33,099 nucleotides of DNA from Paenibacillus montaniterrae (GCF_018403185.1 NZ_BOSE01000019.1:1-33099), one strand, 5' to 3'; counted from the first letter of the stretch, positions 23,472 through 32,641 are shown. The notes: generated by a model from the sequence alone, not told the origin. Numbers and translations are program-made.

Positions 23472-24929
23472 TTGTTACCTTTTGAATTAAGTTTACAGGA
23501 AGTAGGAGCAAAGCTAAGAAGCAAGGAGCTTTCCGTAACGGAATTGGTGGATGCTTCCTACAAGCGTATCGCCGAAACAGACGATACGCTAAAGGCGTTT
23601 ATTACGCTGAATGAGGATGAGGCTCGCAAGCAAGCTGGCAAGCTTGATCAGGAGCTGGCAAACGGAGAAGCGCAGGGTGCGCTGTTTGGCTTGCCTGCGG
23701 GTATTAAAGATAATATTGTAACAGAGGGCCTGCTTACAACCTGTGCCAGCCAATTTTTGAAAAACTACAATCCAATCTATGATGCGACTGTAACACGCAA
23801 GCTGCGTGCTGCTGGTACGGTAACGATTGGCAAGCTGAATATGGACGAGTTTGCAATGGGCGGCTCAAATGAGAACTCCAGCTATTTCCCTACTCGCAAC
23901 CCTTGGAACCCTGACTACGTGCCTGGCGGCTCAAGCGGTGGTTCTGCGGCAGCAGTAGCTGCTGGACAAGTCTATTTCGCACTTGGCTCGGACACAGGCG
24001 GCTCGATTCGCCAGCCTGCTGCTTATTGCGGGATCGTTGGCTTGAAGCCTACCTACGGACTTGTTTCGCGTTTCGGCCTCGTAGCCTTTGCTTCCTCGCT
24101 TGATCAAATCGGTCCGCTAACGAAAAATGTCGAGGATGCCGCGCATGTGCTGCAGGCAATTGCCGGCTATGATGAGAAGGACTCAACCTCTGCCAATGTG
24201 GTGATTCCTAACTACAGCGAGGCATTGACGGGTGATGTAAAAGGGTTGCGCATTGCTGTACCGAAGGAGTACTTGGGTGAAGGCATCGACCCACGCGTTA
24301 AGGAAGCGGTTATGAACGCACTGAAAACGTACGAGTCGCTGGGAGCAGTTTGGGAAGAGGTTTCTCTGCCGCATACCGAATATGCGATTGCAACCTATTA
24401 TTTGCTTGCTTCTTCCGAGGCATCCTCCAATCTTGCACGCTTTGACGGTGTACGCTATGGCGTGCGTGCCGAAAATCCTGAAAATCTGCTTGATCTATAT
24501 CGCAAATCACGCTCACAGGGCTTCGGTCCAGAAGTGAAGCGCCGCATTATGCTGGGGACGTACGCGCTTAGCTCCGGCTATTATGATGCGTACTACTTGA
24601 AAGCACAGAAGGTGCGTACGCTGATCAAGCAGGATTTTGATCAAGTTTTTGAAAAATATGATCTTGTGATCGGACCGACTGCGCCAACAACAGCATTCCG
24701 TATCGGCGAGCAGGTGGGCGATCCGCTAACGATGTATTTGAACGATATTTGTACCATTCCGGTTTCGCTTGCAGGTATTCCAGCGATCAGCATACCTTGC
24801 GGACAAGCTGATGGCTTGCCAATCGGCATGCAAATTATCGGCAAAGCATTTGATGAATCAACTGTATTGCGCGCAGCTCATGCGTTTGAAGCAAATACTG
24901 AATTTCATAAGCAGCGCCCTTCGCTATAG
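23472..24929 (+). CDS. gatA: Asp/Glu-tRNA amidotransferase subunit A
   Basis: The 485-residue amidase-signature protein hydrolyses glutamine and passes ammonia to GatB. It starts at TTG 23472, eight bases after AGGGAGG. The Ser-cisSer-Lys triad is visible: Lys in G-I-K-D-N near 79, a Ser in G-G-S-S-G-G-S near 154, and the nucleophile Ser in D-T-G-G-S-I-R-Q-P near 178. K-P-T-Y-G-L-V-S-R near 195 and D-Q-I-G-P-L-T follow. Size matches GatA. It lies between gatC and gatB in the usual order. Confidence 0.96.
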   Translation: MLPFELSLQEVGAKLRSKELSVTELVDASYKRIAETDDTLKAFITLNEDEARKQAGKLDQELANGEAQGALFGLPAGIKDNIVTEGLLTTCASQFLKNYNPIYDATVTRKLRAAGTVTIGKLNMDEFAMGGSNENSSYFPTRNPWNPDYVPGGSSGGSAAAVAAGQVYFALGSDTGGSIRQPAAYCGIVGLKPTYGLVSRFGLVAFASSLDQIGPLTKNVEDAAHVLQAIAGYDEKDSTSANVVIPNYSEALTGDVKGLRIAVPKEYLGEGIDPRVKEAVMNALKTYESLGAVWEEVSLPHTEYAIATYYLLASSEASSNLARFDGVRYGVRAENPENLLDLYRKSRSQGFGPEVKRRIMLGTYALSSGYYDAYYLKAQKVRTLIKQDFDQVFEKYDLVIGPTAPTTAFRIGEQVGDPLTMYLNDICTIPVSLAGIPAISIPCGQADGLPIGMQIIGKAFDESTVLRAAHAFEANTEFHKQRPSL

Positions 24930-24959
24930 CTCTGCGTGATGACGAAAGGATAGATGAAT

Positions 24960-26399
24960 ATGACTACGAACAAATATGAAACGGTCGTAGGCCTGGAGGT
25001 TCACGTTGAGCTGCATACGAATAGTAAAATTTTTTGTGGCTGCTCAACTGAATTCGGCGCTCCTGCGAACTCACATACTTGCCCGGTCTGCCTAGGGCAT
25101 CCAGGCGTTCTGCCTGTACTTAATCGCCAAGCAGTTGAATATGCGATGAAGGCAGCGATGGCTTTGAATTGTCAAATTGCTGACGTAAGCAAATTTGACC
25201 GTAAAAACTATTTCTATCCGGACTCGCCAAAGGCGTATCAGATTTCACAATACGATCAGCCAATTGGCGAGCACGGTTATATTGACATTGAAGTCGACGG
25301 AGAAACAAAGCGAATCGGCATTACTCGCGTGCACCTGGAGGAGGACGCAGGCAAGCTGACGCATATTGATGGCGGCTATGCTTCGCTTGTTGACTTTAAC
25401 CGTGTCGGTACGCCTTTGATTGAAATTGTATCCGAGCCGGATATTCGCACGCCTGAAGAAGCGAAGGCTTATTTGGAGAAGCTTCGTTCCATTATGCTGT
25501 ACTGTGAAGTATCGGATGTAAAGATGGAAGAAGGCAGCATGCGCTGTGATGCCAATATCAGCTTGCGTCCATATGGACAAAAGGAATTTGGCACGCGCGC
25601 CGAGCTGAAAAATATGAACTCGATGCGCAACGTGCAGCGTGGTCTGGAATATGAGCAGCTGCGCCAGGCGGAAATTTTGGATGCAGGCGGCGAGGTTGTA
25701 CAGGAAACACGTCGTTATGACGACGCATCCGGCAAGACTTTCTCGATGCGCGGCAAGGAAGAAGCGCATGACTACCGCTACTTCCCGGACCCGGATCTTG
25801 TTAAGCTGCATATTAGCCAGGAATGGAAGGACGCGGTTCGTGCTACCATTCCAGAGCTTCCGGATGCAAGAAAAGAACGCTATACATCGCAATACGAGCT
25901 GTCCAGCTATGATGCCGAGGTCATCACGTCATCGAAGAAGCTTGCCGATCTATTTGAAGAAAGCTTGAATTATACGAAGGATGCCAAAGGCGCTGCCAAC
26001 TGGATTATGGGCGACCTGCTAGGCTACTTGAATGCCAATAATAAAGAGCTGTCGGATGTTGGTCTTACTGGACAAGGGCTAGGCGAAATGCTTGAGCTGC
26101 TTGGCAAAGGCACAATTAACGGCAAAATCGCCAAAACTGTATTCAAGACGATGCTGGAAACAGGCAAGCTGCCTCAGCAAATCGTTGAGGAGCAAGGGCT
26201 GGTACAAATTAGTGATGAAGGCGCCTTGCTGGCTATTGTGGATGCCGTTATTGAACGCAACCCGCAGTCTGTCGAGGATTATCGTGCCGGCAAGGAAAAA
26301 GCGATCGGCTTCCTTGTTGGTCAGCTAATGAAGGAGACGAAGGGCAAGGCGAACCCGGCTCTGGTCAACAAGCTGCTTATTGAACGCTTAAAATCTTAA
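24960..26399 (+). CDS. gatB: Asp/Glu-tRNA amidotransferase subunit B
   Basis: The ATG at 24960, nine bases after AAAGGA, is preferred over the ATG at 24954 (three bases). The protein then begins M-T-T-N-K-Y-E-T-V-V-G-L-E-V-H-V-E-L, as GatB should. The 479-residue subunit binds and phosphorylates the mischarged tRNA end and amidates it. Zinc-site cysteines occur in C-G-C-S ... C-P-V-C-L-G-H-P-G near 25-45. F-D-R-K-N-Y-F-Y-P-D near 80 and G-S-M-R-C-D-A-N-I-S near 190 are family signatures. The C-terminal YqeY-like tail (V-G-Q-L-M-K-E-T-K-G-K-A-N-P) is complete. Last gene of the operon. Confidence 0.96.
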   Translation: MTTNKYETVVGLEVHVELHTNSKIFCGCSTEFGAPANSHTCPVCLGHPGVLPVLNRQAVEYAMKAAMALNCQIADVSKFDRKNYFYPDSPKAYQISQYDQPIGEHGYIDIEVDGETKRIGITRVHLEEDAGKLTHIDGGYASLVDFNRVGTPLIEIVSEPDIRTPEEAKAYLEKLRSIMLYCEVSDVKMEEGSMRCDANISLRPYGQKEFGTRAELKNMNSMRNVQRGLEYEQLRQAEILDAGGEVVQETRRYDDASGKTFSMRGKEEAHDYRYFPDPDLVKLHISQEWKDAVRATIPELPDARKERYTSQYELSSYDAEVITSSKKLADLFEESLNYTKDAKGAANWIMGDLLGYLNANNKELSDVGLTGQGLGEMLELLGKGTINGKIAKTVFKTMLETGKLPQQIVEEQGLVQISDEGALLAIVDAVIERNPQSVEDYRAGKEKAIGFLVGQLMKETKGKANPALVNKLLIERLKS

Positions 26400-26440
26400 G
26401 CATCGTATTTTGCTAAATTGCATAATATGTAAGATAGTTT

Positions 26441-26470
26441 GCTGCGCGATTTCATATTGAGATCGCGCAG
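26441..26470 (+). terminator. hairpin after gatB, probable terminator or mRNA end
   Basis: GCTGCGCGAT pairs perfectly with ATCGCGCAGC around a loop of about ten bases, 45 bases past the gatB stop. It has no T-run after it, so its efficiency as an intrinsic terminator is uncertain. Confidence 0.45.
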
Positions 26471-26522
26471 CAGCTCTATATGCGAGCGCGCCAATGATCA
26501 TCTCATGTAAGGGAGTGCTTAT

Positions 26523-27260
26523 ATGCTACTTGCTATGGAAAGCCCTTGGTACATCAGTGAAAGTGAAATTTTAATCAGGCTCGTTATCGCACTTGTTCTG
26601 GGCGGAATTGTTGGCTTTGAGCGGGAGCAGCACAGGCATGCAGCGGGGTTCCGCACGAACATACTTGTTTGTGTTGGCGCTTGCTTAATGATGCTTCTGT
26701 CCATTTACGGATTTTCAGATTTCGTTAACGAATGGAATGTTCGCGTCGATCCGGCAAGGCTTGCAGCGGCTGTTATTACAGGAGTAGGCTTTCTCGGCGC
26801 GGGAACGATTCTGTTTACGGGCAAAAAAATATCTGGACTGACTACGGCAGCCTCGCTTTGGGTTGTCGCGGCAGTAGGTTTGGCGGTAGGCGCAGGCTTT
26901 TACTTTGCTTCGATCGCGGTTACAGTGATGGTTATTTTAACGCTTTGGCTGTTTAACAAGCTGGAGCAGCGTTTTATTCGCAACAAAAAGCAATATATCA
27001 TTCATATAAAATGCACGGACCAGGCCGCGCTGCTAAGCGATGTGCAGCAGAAGCTTAAAGCTCACAGCATTGCGCTGCACAAGCTGTCTGTTGGCGATCT
27101 TGAGGAAGCGGGCACGACCGCATCTAACGACGAATTGGCGAAAAAAAGAGTGGAGATTACACTTCACGTCGATATAGAGCGCAAATCCGACGAGGCGATC
27201 GTCTCATTTGTGCATGATTTGAAGCAAGTGGAGGGCATTCATTGGATTCAGTACGAGTAG
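26523..27260 (+). CDS. MgtC/SapB family membrane protein
   Basis: The 245-residue protein has the MgtC fold. About five membrane helices lie within the first 155 residues, with the signature G-G-I-V-G-F-E-R-E-Q-H-R-H-A-A-G-F-R-T near 25-45 and V-G-F-L-G-A-G-T-I-L near 93. A cytoplasmic ACT-like C-terminal domain from about 158 (Y-I-I-H-I-K-C) is longer than in minimal members. MgtC proteins are linked to magnesium limitation, ATP synthase control and virulence in other bacteria; a direct transport role is not established. AAGGGAG precedes the ATG. Its last 19 bases overlap the following gene, so translation of the two is likely coupled. Confidence 0.87.
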   Translation: MLLAMESPWYISESEILIRLVIALVLGGIVGFEREQHRHAAGFRTNILVCVGACLMMLLSIYGFSDFVNEWNVRVDPARLAAAVITGVGFLGAGTILFTGKKISGLTTAASLWVVAAVGLAVGAGFYFASIAVTVMVILTLWLFNKLEQRFIRNKKQYIIHIKCTDQAALLSDVQQKLKAHSIALHKLSVGDLEEAGTTASNDELAKKRVEITLHVDIERKSDEAIVSFVHDLKQVEGIHWIQYE

Positions 27261-28813
27261 GCAGAAGGATATGGCTCATCGCAATCTTGTCAATCATCTT
27301 GCCAGGCTTAGGGCATTGGCTGGTTGGAAAATGGGATAAGGCAATCTTTATTATAAGCAGCTTTCTATTTCATGTAACACTTGCATATACATTGTTACAT
27401 ATGGTTGTGATCGAGCAGCCTGTTAGTGTTGCTTATTTAATGCTGATTATTCCTTACCACTATTTCTATGCCATTTTTAATAGCCTGCAAGCGCTGCAGG
27501 ATCGGTACTCTTATATTTCGCCAGTTATGCTTTGGCTGTCCAGCGGGTTTCTGATTGCTGCTGCAGCATTGTGGCTGCCTTTCGATGTTTTGTATCCGTA
27601 CAAGCAAGCGATTATTAAGCTGTATCCAAGCGCACTGCTCATATGCACCGCCGCATACTTTTTGCTTCATTTGCGCAAGCGAAACAATGGCAAGCTGTAT
27701 CTCATACGAATTAGTGCTGCCTTGTCGCTGCTGCTGCTTATGATTTTGCTGCTGCTGCAGGAAACGGTGCCTATTCAGTGGCGCAATTGGCTGCTGGCTG
27801 TTCCATTTATACTGTTGATCGAGTTGGCGCTAATTGTGCTGTACCGCTATAGCCGTGAGGTGAAATCAGGCTATCGCCTTGATAGCTGGGGAGTTATCGT
27901 AACGGTATTGCTTGCCGCCAGCACTTACGTCGTTGTTCAGTATAGCCATTATCCCGCGCAGCTTTTGGAGAGCTTCCATGCGCCGACTATAGATGAGGAG
28001 CAGCTTGATGGAGAGTACGGTTATCGCTATGAGCTGCCGCCGGTCAAAGTGCCCACCACTGATTTTGCATCGCTTCAGCTCCGTCATCTGAACGGGTATG
28101 TCAGCATCAGCAGCAGCGACGATGTGGAGGAGATGACGATATTTCCCGTGCTCTATGTCAATAGCGATAACGAGCAGGAGGCGTTGGAGGTTAAGGAGCA
28201 GAGCAATATCGACGTTAGCTTTGAGCAGAAAATATCTATTGTAACCTCCTTGCCGCGATATCGCTTAAACCAGTATCCGCGGATGAATTTGAAGGTTGTT
28301 TTGCCCCGCCAGCAGCGTTTTTTGCGGGATGCTGATGTACGGGTTGAGCATGGGGCGATTAGCATTCGTGATTTGGTGCTGACTGGTGCTTTAGAGGTTG
28401 AGAGCAATACGGCGGCCATTCAATTGAACTCGTTAATTGGCGCCATCAAAGCGAATACGAAAAGCGGCTCCATTTATATGAACAAAATGGTTGGAGCAAT
28501 TACCGCACAAAGCAAAAAAGGCGATATTACGATTATTGCTCCTGCTCGTTCTGTAGCAGCAACCTCGCTAAATGGGGATATAGAGGTGCAAACAAAGCAA
28601 TTGCAGGGCGATATAAGCTTGAATGCGACGGTTGGAAATATTAAGCTCGAGCTGCCAAAGCAGGCTGACTACGAGCTAAGCGCCAAGGTATCGTTTGGTT
28701 ACATCAATTCCGGCCAGTCTTTGCATAATCAGCTTAAAGAGCTAAAATACCGCGGTGGGGCAGCCATCTACAGCGTTGAGCTGTACGCTTCGCACTATAT
28801 TTTGCTAAAATGA
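27242..28813 (+). CDS. membrane protein with C-terminal DUF4097-type beta domain
   Basis: The 523-residue protein starts at TTG 27242, inside the end of the MgtC-type gene, with GGAGGG upstream. Residues 10-225 hold about seven membrane helices, beginning I-L-P-G-L-G-H-W-L-V-G-K-W, a motif of small membrane proteins of the TM2-like sort. After residue 245 comes an extracytoplasmic strand-rich domain. From about 385 it shows repeating short turns (S-N-T-A-A-I-Q-L-N, T-K-S-G-S-I-Y-M-N, S-K-K-G-D-I-T-I, S-L-N-G-D-I-E-V) of the DUF4097 beta-helix kind, often found in envelope-stress proteins. Function unknown; overlap suggests a joint role with the MgtC-type protein. Confidence 0.8.
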   Translation: MDSVRVGRRIWLIAILSIILPGLGHWLVGKWDKAIFIISSFLFHVTLAYTLLHMVVIEQPVSVAYLMLIIPYHYFYAIFNSLQALQDRYSYISPVMLWLSSGFLIAAAALWLPFDVLYPYKQAIIKLYPSALLICTAAYFLLHLRKRNNGKLYLIRISAALSLLLLMILLLLQETVPIQWRNWLLAVPFILLIELALIVLYRYSREVKSGYRLDSWGVIVTVLLAASTYVVVQYSHYPAQLLESFHAPTIDEEQLDGEYGYRYELPPVKVPTTDFASLQLRHLNGYVSISSSDDVEEMTIFPVLYVNSDNEQEALEVKEQSNIDVSFEQKISIVTSLPRYRLNQYPRMNLKVVLPRQQRFLRDADVRVEHGAISIRDLVLTGALEVESNTAAIQLNSLIGAIKANTKSGSIYMNKMVGAITAQSKKGDITIIAPARSVAATSLNGDIEVQTKQLQGDISLNATVGNIKLELPKQADYELSAKVSFGYINSGQSLHNQLKELKYRGGAAIYSVELYASHYILLK

Positions 28814-28830
28814 GAGATTGCCCCGATTCG

Positions 28831-28873
28831 TTGACAAAACTTTAGAAAAAAACGTACAATAGAATTATTATCA
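28831..28873 (+). promoter_or_regulatory. perR promoter with likely Per box
   Basis: TTGACA at 28831-28836 and TACAAT at 28855-28860 have an 18-base spacer. ATAGAAT-T-ATTATCA at 28859-28873 matches the Per box TTATAAT-N-ATTATAA at 11 of 14 positions and overlaps the -10 region, the right place for repression. perR is self-regulated in B. subtilis, so the same is likely here. Confidence 0.65.
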
Positions 28874-28894
28874 AATGAGAAAGGCGTGAGGGGA

Positions 28895-29332
28895 ATGATT
28901 GCCAACGTACAATTGGCTTTGGAACAATTGAAAACGAACGGCGTGCGTATGACCCCGCAGCGACACGCTATATTGAGCTTTCTGATGGATACAAAGTCCC
29001 ATCCAACTGCTGATGATATTTATAAAGCATTATCACCGACCTATCCAAGCATGAGTGTGGCTACTATATACAATAACCTGCGCTTGTTCGTCGAAGCTGG
29101 TCTTGTGCGTGAATTGACCTATGGGGATGATTCCAGCCGTTTCGATGCGGATTTATCAGATCATTATCATGCAATATGCAAGGGCTGTGGAGCAATCGTT
29201 GATTTTGTACACCCGCCACTGCTCGAAGTAGAGCAGGCAGCAGCAGAAACAACCGGCTTCGTTGTCGAAGGTCACCGGATGGAAATTTACGGACTATGTC
29301 AATCATGCACTGCTAAAAAATTAGAGCATTGA
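28895..29332 (+). CDS. perR: peroxide-responsive repressor PerR (Fur family)
   Basis: The ATG at 28895 gives a 145-residue protein, the length of B. subtilis PerR; a GTG nine bases earlier has no room for a binding site. The DNA-binding part shows G-V-R-M-T-P-Q-R-H-A-I-L and H-P-T-A-D-D-I-Y, the latter with His36, the counterpart of the His37 that is oxidised by peroxide. S-V-A-T-I-Y-N-N-L-R is the recognition helix. S-S-R-F-D-A-D-L-S-D-H-Y-H supplies the regulatory metal ligands, including the Asp that sets PerR apart from Fur. Two CxxC pairs (C-K-G-C and C-Q-S-C) bind structural zinc. It represses peroxide-defence genes with Fe or Mn. It has its own promoter and a terminator. Confidence 0.95.
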   Translation: MIANVQLALEQLKTNGVRMTPQRHAILSFLMDTKSHPTADDIYKALSPTYPSMSVATIYNNLRLFVEAGLVRELTYGDDSSRFDADLSDHYHAICKGCGAIVDFVHPPLLEVEQAAAETTGFVVEGHRMEIYGLCQSCTAKKLEH

Positions 29333-29358
29333 TGCTGTCAATTGAAAAATGAAAACAT

Positions 29359-29405
29359 AAACGTGCAGCGCAGCGAATTATCGCGAGTTTGCACGTTTTT
29401 ATTTA
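29359..29405 (+). terminator. terminator after perR
   Basis: AAACGTGCA pairs with TGCACGTTT at the base, with a short inner GCG/CGC pairing, and TTTTTATTT follows. It lies about 27 bases past the perR stop, between perR and the GH18 gene. Confidence 0.7.
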
Positions 29406-29429
29406 GGAGAGAATTGGAGAGAAAGAGAC

Positions 29430-31139
29430 ATGACACAGCAATACCCACCACGTCGAAGGCGTCGACGCGGATCACTAAACTGGTTTATATTTTTACTTGC
29501 GTTGGCGGCAACCTGTGTAGTTGGCTATATGAAGCTTGTTCCGTCCTTTGAGCAGCGGGATGCTGCCTATGAGGTTGAGCATCCCATTTATTATAATGGT
29601 GTTCTTCAGCAGCATGGCGCTTTCATTCAGGACGAGCATGTCAAGCTGCCGCTGCCTTTACTTGATGAGCTGTTGGATAACTCGCCTATTTACTATGAAC
29701 AGGAAAGCAATATGCTGGTGCTGACAACGCTGGATAAGGTGCTTCGCTTTAAGACAGAATCGTTGAATGCGCTATTGAATGAAAAAAGCTATGAGCTGAA
29801 CATTGCTGCTCAGGTTGAAAATGATACTGTATACATCCCTGCTGAGATCATTGAGCAGCTGTACGGCTTGCATATTCAGCAGCTGGATGGCGATGTGATT
29901 GCGATTTACGATCCTGAGTTTACCGTGCAAACTGCGCTTGTTGCTCGAAGCAAAGGAACGGCATTGCGAGCTGAACCGCATATAAAAAGCCCTTACTATA
30001 AGGAACTGAGCGCTAATCAGCTCGTTATGGTTTGGGAAGAGGGAGAAAGCTGGAGCAAGGTTCAGACGATGGACGGTGTACAAGGCTATGTCAAGAGCGC
30101 TCATTTGCGTGCGCAGGACCCAATCGTGTACACTCCATCCATAGAGCCGTACGAAGGACTTAAGCATGACTTGACTGGCAAAAAGATCAATCTCGTTTGG
30201 GAAGCGATTTATAACAGGCAGCCTGACCTGTCGAGCATGCCTGCCATGGAAGGTGTTAATGTCGTAAGCCCGACCTGGTTTGAGCTGGTAGACGGAAAAG
30301 GAACAATTCAGGGCAAGGCTACTCACGAATATGTTGAATGGGCGCATGGGCGCGGCTATCAAATATGGGGGCTGTTCAGCAACGGCTTTGAGCCTGATCA
30401 AACAAGCGAGGTGCTGGCAAGCACAGAGAAGCGCTTTTATATGATTCAGCAGCTTGTTGCGTTCGCACAGCTTTATAAGCTTGATGGAATCAATATTGAT
30501 TTTGAAAATGTATATACGGAAGACAAGGAAAATTTGGTGCAATTCGTCAAAGAAATGATGCCTATTATGCATGAACAGGGCCTTGTCGTTTCAATTGATG
30601 TTACACCGAAGTCGAACAGTGAAATGTGGTCGCTATTTATCGACCGCGAGGCGCTTGGCAAGCTTGTCGACTATATGATGGTCATGGCCTATGACGAGCA
30701 CTGGGCAGCAAGTCCTAAAGCAGGCTCAGTTGCATCTTTGCCATGGGTAGAGCAATCGCTTTTGCGAATACTGGAAGAAGATCAAGTCCCTTCAGAAAAG
30801 CTGGTTTTGGGGATGCCGCTGTACACTCGCATCTGGTCAGAGGAAGCGCAGTCCGATGGTTCAGTCAAGGTAAGCTCCAAGGCTGTTGGCATGTCCAAGG
30901 TTGATGAAATTATTGCTGAGCACAAGCTTACTCCCCAATATGATGACTCAATCGGTCAAAATTATGTGGAGTATACAGAGGATGGCGTCAAGCAGCGAAT
31001 TTGGATCGAAGATGAAACATCGATAAAGGCTCGTACTGCACTCGTGCACAAGCATAAGCTTGCAGGTGTTGCCTCATGGCAAAGATCGTTTGCCAAGAAT
31101 GAAATATGGCCTGTTATTGAAAAAGGGCTTGAGCAATAG
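29430..31139 (+). CDS. GH18 family protein with SH3-like domain, spore/cell wall type
   Basis: The 569-residue protein has a very basic N-terminus (R-R-R-R-R-R) and one membrane helix at about 16-36, so most of it lies outside. Residues 40-165 form a strand-rich region similar to copper-amine-oxidase-N or stalk domains. A bacterial SH3 domain follows at about 170-230 (T-A-L-R-A-E-P, W-S-K-V-Q-T, G-Y-V-K). The glycoside hydrolase 18 barrel spans about 250-569 with L-D-G-I-N-I-D-F-E-N-V near 355, the catalytic Glu included; the first motif Asp is Asn, as in YaaH/SleL-like spore proteins. M-V-M-A-Y-D-E-H-W near 420 supplies the Tyr-Asp pair. It probably cleaves N-acetylglucosaminyl bonds in peptidoglycan. 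Single gene between two terminators. Confidence 0.85.
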   Translation: MTQQYPPRRRRRRGSLNWFIFLLALAATCVVGYMKLVPSFEQRDAAYEVEHPIYYNGVLQQHGAFIQDEHVKLPLPLLDELLDNSPIYYEQESNMLVLTTLDKVLRFKTESLNALLNEKSYELNIAAQVENDTVYIPAEIIEQLYGLHIQQLDGDVIAIYDPEFTVQTALVARSKGTALRAEPHIKSPYYKELSANQLVMVWEEGESWSKVQTMDGVQGYVKSAHLRAQDPIVYTPSIEPYEGLKHDLTGKKINLVWEAIYNRQPDLSSMPAMEGVNVVSPTWFELVDGKGTIQGKATHEYVEWAHGRGYQIWGLFSNGFEPDQTSEVLASTEKRFYMIQQLVAFAQLYKLDGINIDFENVYTEDKENLVQFVKEMMPIMHEQGLVVSIDVTPKSNSEMWSLFIDREALGKLVDYMMVMAYDEHWAASPKAGSVASLPWVEQSLLRILEEDQVPSEKLVLGMPLYTRIWSEEAQSDGSVKVSSKAVGMSKVDEIIAEHKLTPQYDDSIGQNYVEYTEDGVKQRIWIEDETSIKARTALVHKHKLAGVASWQRSFAKNEIWPVIEKGLEQ

Positions 31140-31163
31140 CATTGATAACTTTATAGCTGATTA

Positions 31164-31204
31164 ACAAAAATGGCGCTGCTTACAGGAAGCAGCGCCATTT
31201 TTGT
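31164..31204. terminator. bidirectional terminator
   Basis: AAAAATGGCGCTGCTT pairs perfectly with AAGCAGCGCCATTTTTG around a loop of four to five bases. A and T runs on both sides serve the GH18 gene on the plus strand and ygzB on the minus strand. Confidence 0.92.
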
Positions 31205-31232
31205 ACTGTTATGTAGCAAACGCTTATTGAAG

Positions 31233-31601
31233 CTATGCCTTCTCTACACTTTGCGCTTCAGGCATCGTAGTTGCTTGCTGTGGGTCTAATGTCAAAATCG
31301 TTTTGCAGTACATGCAGCGATCCGTTTTGCCAAGCATTTTTGTTGGTCGGTTGCACTCTGGGCATTGCAGCATCGTTGCGCTTGTTGACATCATGCCCGC
31401 CCAAAAGTAAATGGCAACACTAATAAATAATGCAATCATGCCAAGTACAAGAAAGATTGCGGCCACAATTTTCCCAACATCTCCGAATAGAAGGATGCCA
31501 CCAGTACCAAGAATCATGACCCCCATTCCGACTAGCGTAAAAATCATTCCCCAAAGTCGAAACTCATTAATTTTTGCAGTTTTAAAAAATAGATTTTTCA
31601 C
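31233..31601 (-). CDS. ygzB: UPF0295 family membrane protein YgzB
   Basis: The GTG at 31601, seven bases after AGAAAGGAG, gives a 122-residue protein close to B. subtilis YgzB in length. K-I-N-E-F-R opens it, then two membrane helices (about 13-35 and 42-65). A-I-Y-F-W-A-G-M-M-S-T-S-A near 68 matches the family motif. A small zinc-ribbon-like end follows: C-P-E-C-N-R-P-T-K-M-L-G-K-T-D-R-C-M-Y-C then L-T-L-D. Function is not known. Its place between perR and ygxA supports the assignment, though here it is on the strand opposite to both. Confidence 0.88.
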   Translation of the reverse strand: MKNLFFKTAKINEFRLWGMIFTLVGMGVMILGTGGILLFGDVGKIVAAIFLVLGMIALFISVAIYFWAGMMSTSATMLQCPECNRPTKMLGKTDRCMYCKTILTLDPQQATTMPEAQSVEKA

Positions 31602-31768
31602 AGCGGTACTCCTTTCTGAGTACATTTATTTTAACAAAATTTGATTGCGAAAATGACAAAACATTTCAAAATCGAGCAGGAATCAACATAATCTTGTCGA
31701 ACAATTTTTAATGTCTGCAATTTCATATTATATCGTATCTTTGTACGATAAGCTATACGGAGGCAGTA

Positions 31769-32641
31769 GTGGAGGATATAAAAAAACATTTACTTGAAAG
31801 ATATGAGGCAAGGTCGGATGTTCAAGGACTTGTGCTTATGCATAACACCGAACGTTTTCCGTTTCATACGAATGAATATGTCTACTATGTATTAGTCGTA
31901 TCCTCGTTGGACGTTATCGTTCGCAAGGTGGAGCATTTAGAGATAGAAAATGAACGAGTCTTCATTCGAACCGTACACGAAAGTGATATTGAAAATCCAG
32001 CGGCAAGTGTTAGTCGTTATCATTTGATGGATTGGTTAATTTCAGGTGAAATCATTGCAGATCGTCAAGGCTCGCTGCTTGCGTTAAAGCAGCATATTTT
32101 GAAGTTTCCCGATGAATTGAGAAACCAGCGCAAGCTCAAAGAGTATTGCGGCTTTTTGGAAACGCTATTTCAAGCTAAGCGCAATTTAACGGAAGGGAAT
32201 GTGCTGGATGCATACTCGCAAATTTTAGTCGCTATCCATCACTGGGCACACATCGTATTGATTGAGGAAGGACTACATCCAGAGCTTACCGTATGGAAGC
32301 AGCTAAGAAAGGTGCATCCCGGCATCTACAAATTGTACGAGGAGTTAATCGCAAGTCCAGAAACCATTGAACAGCGTGTAGAGCTGGTTATGCTTGCTTG
32401 CGAGTTTTCAGCGATGAGCAAAATGAAAAGCTGCTGTATATATTTGCTGGATGTCATGCAGGAGAAGCAGGAGTCCTGGAGCATTAATGAGCTTCAGTCT
32501 CATCCAAGACTGAAGTATATCGTAGAAGACATCACGCTAGTGGTGCAGAAGCTTGTTCAAGGACATCTATTAAAAGAGGTTGCAGCCTTTAATAATGATC
32601 AGGTTGATGAAGTGATTGAACTTCGATACATCACTGCATAA
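31769..32641 (+). CDS. ygxA: nucleotidyltransferase-like protein YgxA
   Basis: The GTG at 31769 is five bases after GGAGG. The 290-residue protein has the size and place of B. subtilis YgxA, which also sits directly upstream of a ribosomal RNA operon. The N-terminal 110 residues are strand-rich (Y-V-Y-Y-V-L-V-V-S-S-L-D-V-I-V) and may form a degenerate nucleotidyltransferase fold, but no G-S...D-x-D motif is seen. The rest is helical (F-L-E-T-L-F-Q-A-K-R-N-L-T-E-G, H-H-W-A-H-I-V-L-I-E-E-G), like HEPN-type substrate-binding regions of such enzymes. No cellular role is established. Confidence 0.85.
   Translation: MEDIKKHLLERYEARSDVQGLVLMHNTERFPFHTNEYVYYVLVVSSLDVIVRKVEHLEIENERVFIRTVHESDIENPAASVSRYHLMDWLISGEIIADRQGSLLALKQHILKFPDELRNQRKLKEYCGFLETLFQAKRNLTEGNVLDAYSQILVAIHHWAHIVLIEEGLHPELTVWKQLRKVHPGIYKLYEELIASPETIEQRVELVMLACEFSAMSKMKSCCIYLLDVMQEKQESWSINELQSHPRLKYIVEDITLVVQKLVQGHLLKEVAAFNNDQVDEVIELRYITA

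Noticed and set aside
29772..30572. Long minus-strand open frame of 266 codons inside the GH18 gene
   Set aside because: It is antisense to a complete GH18 coding region with clear motifs and lacks a ribosome binding site or recognisable domains.
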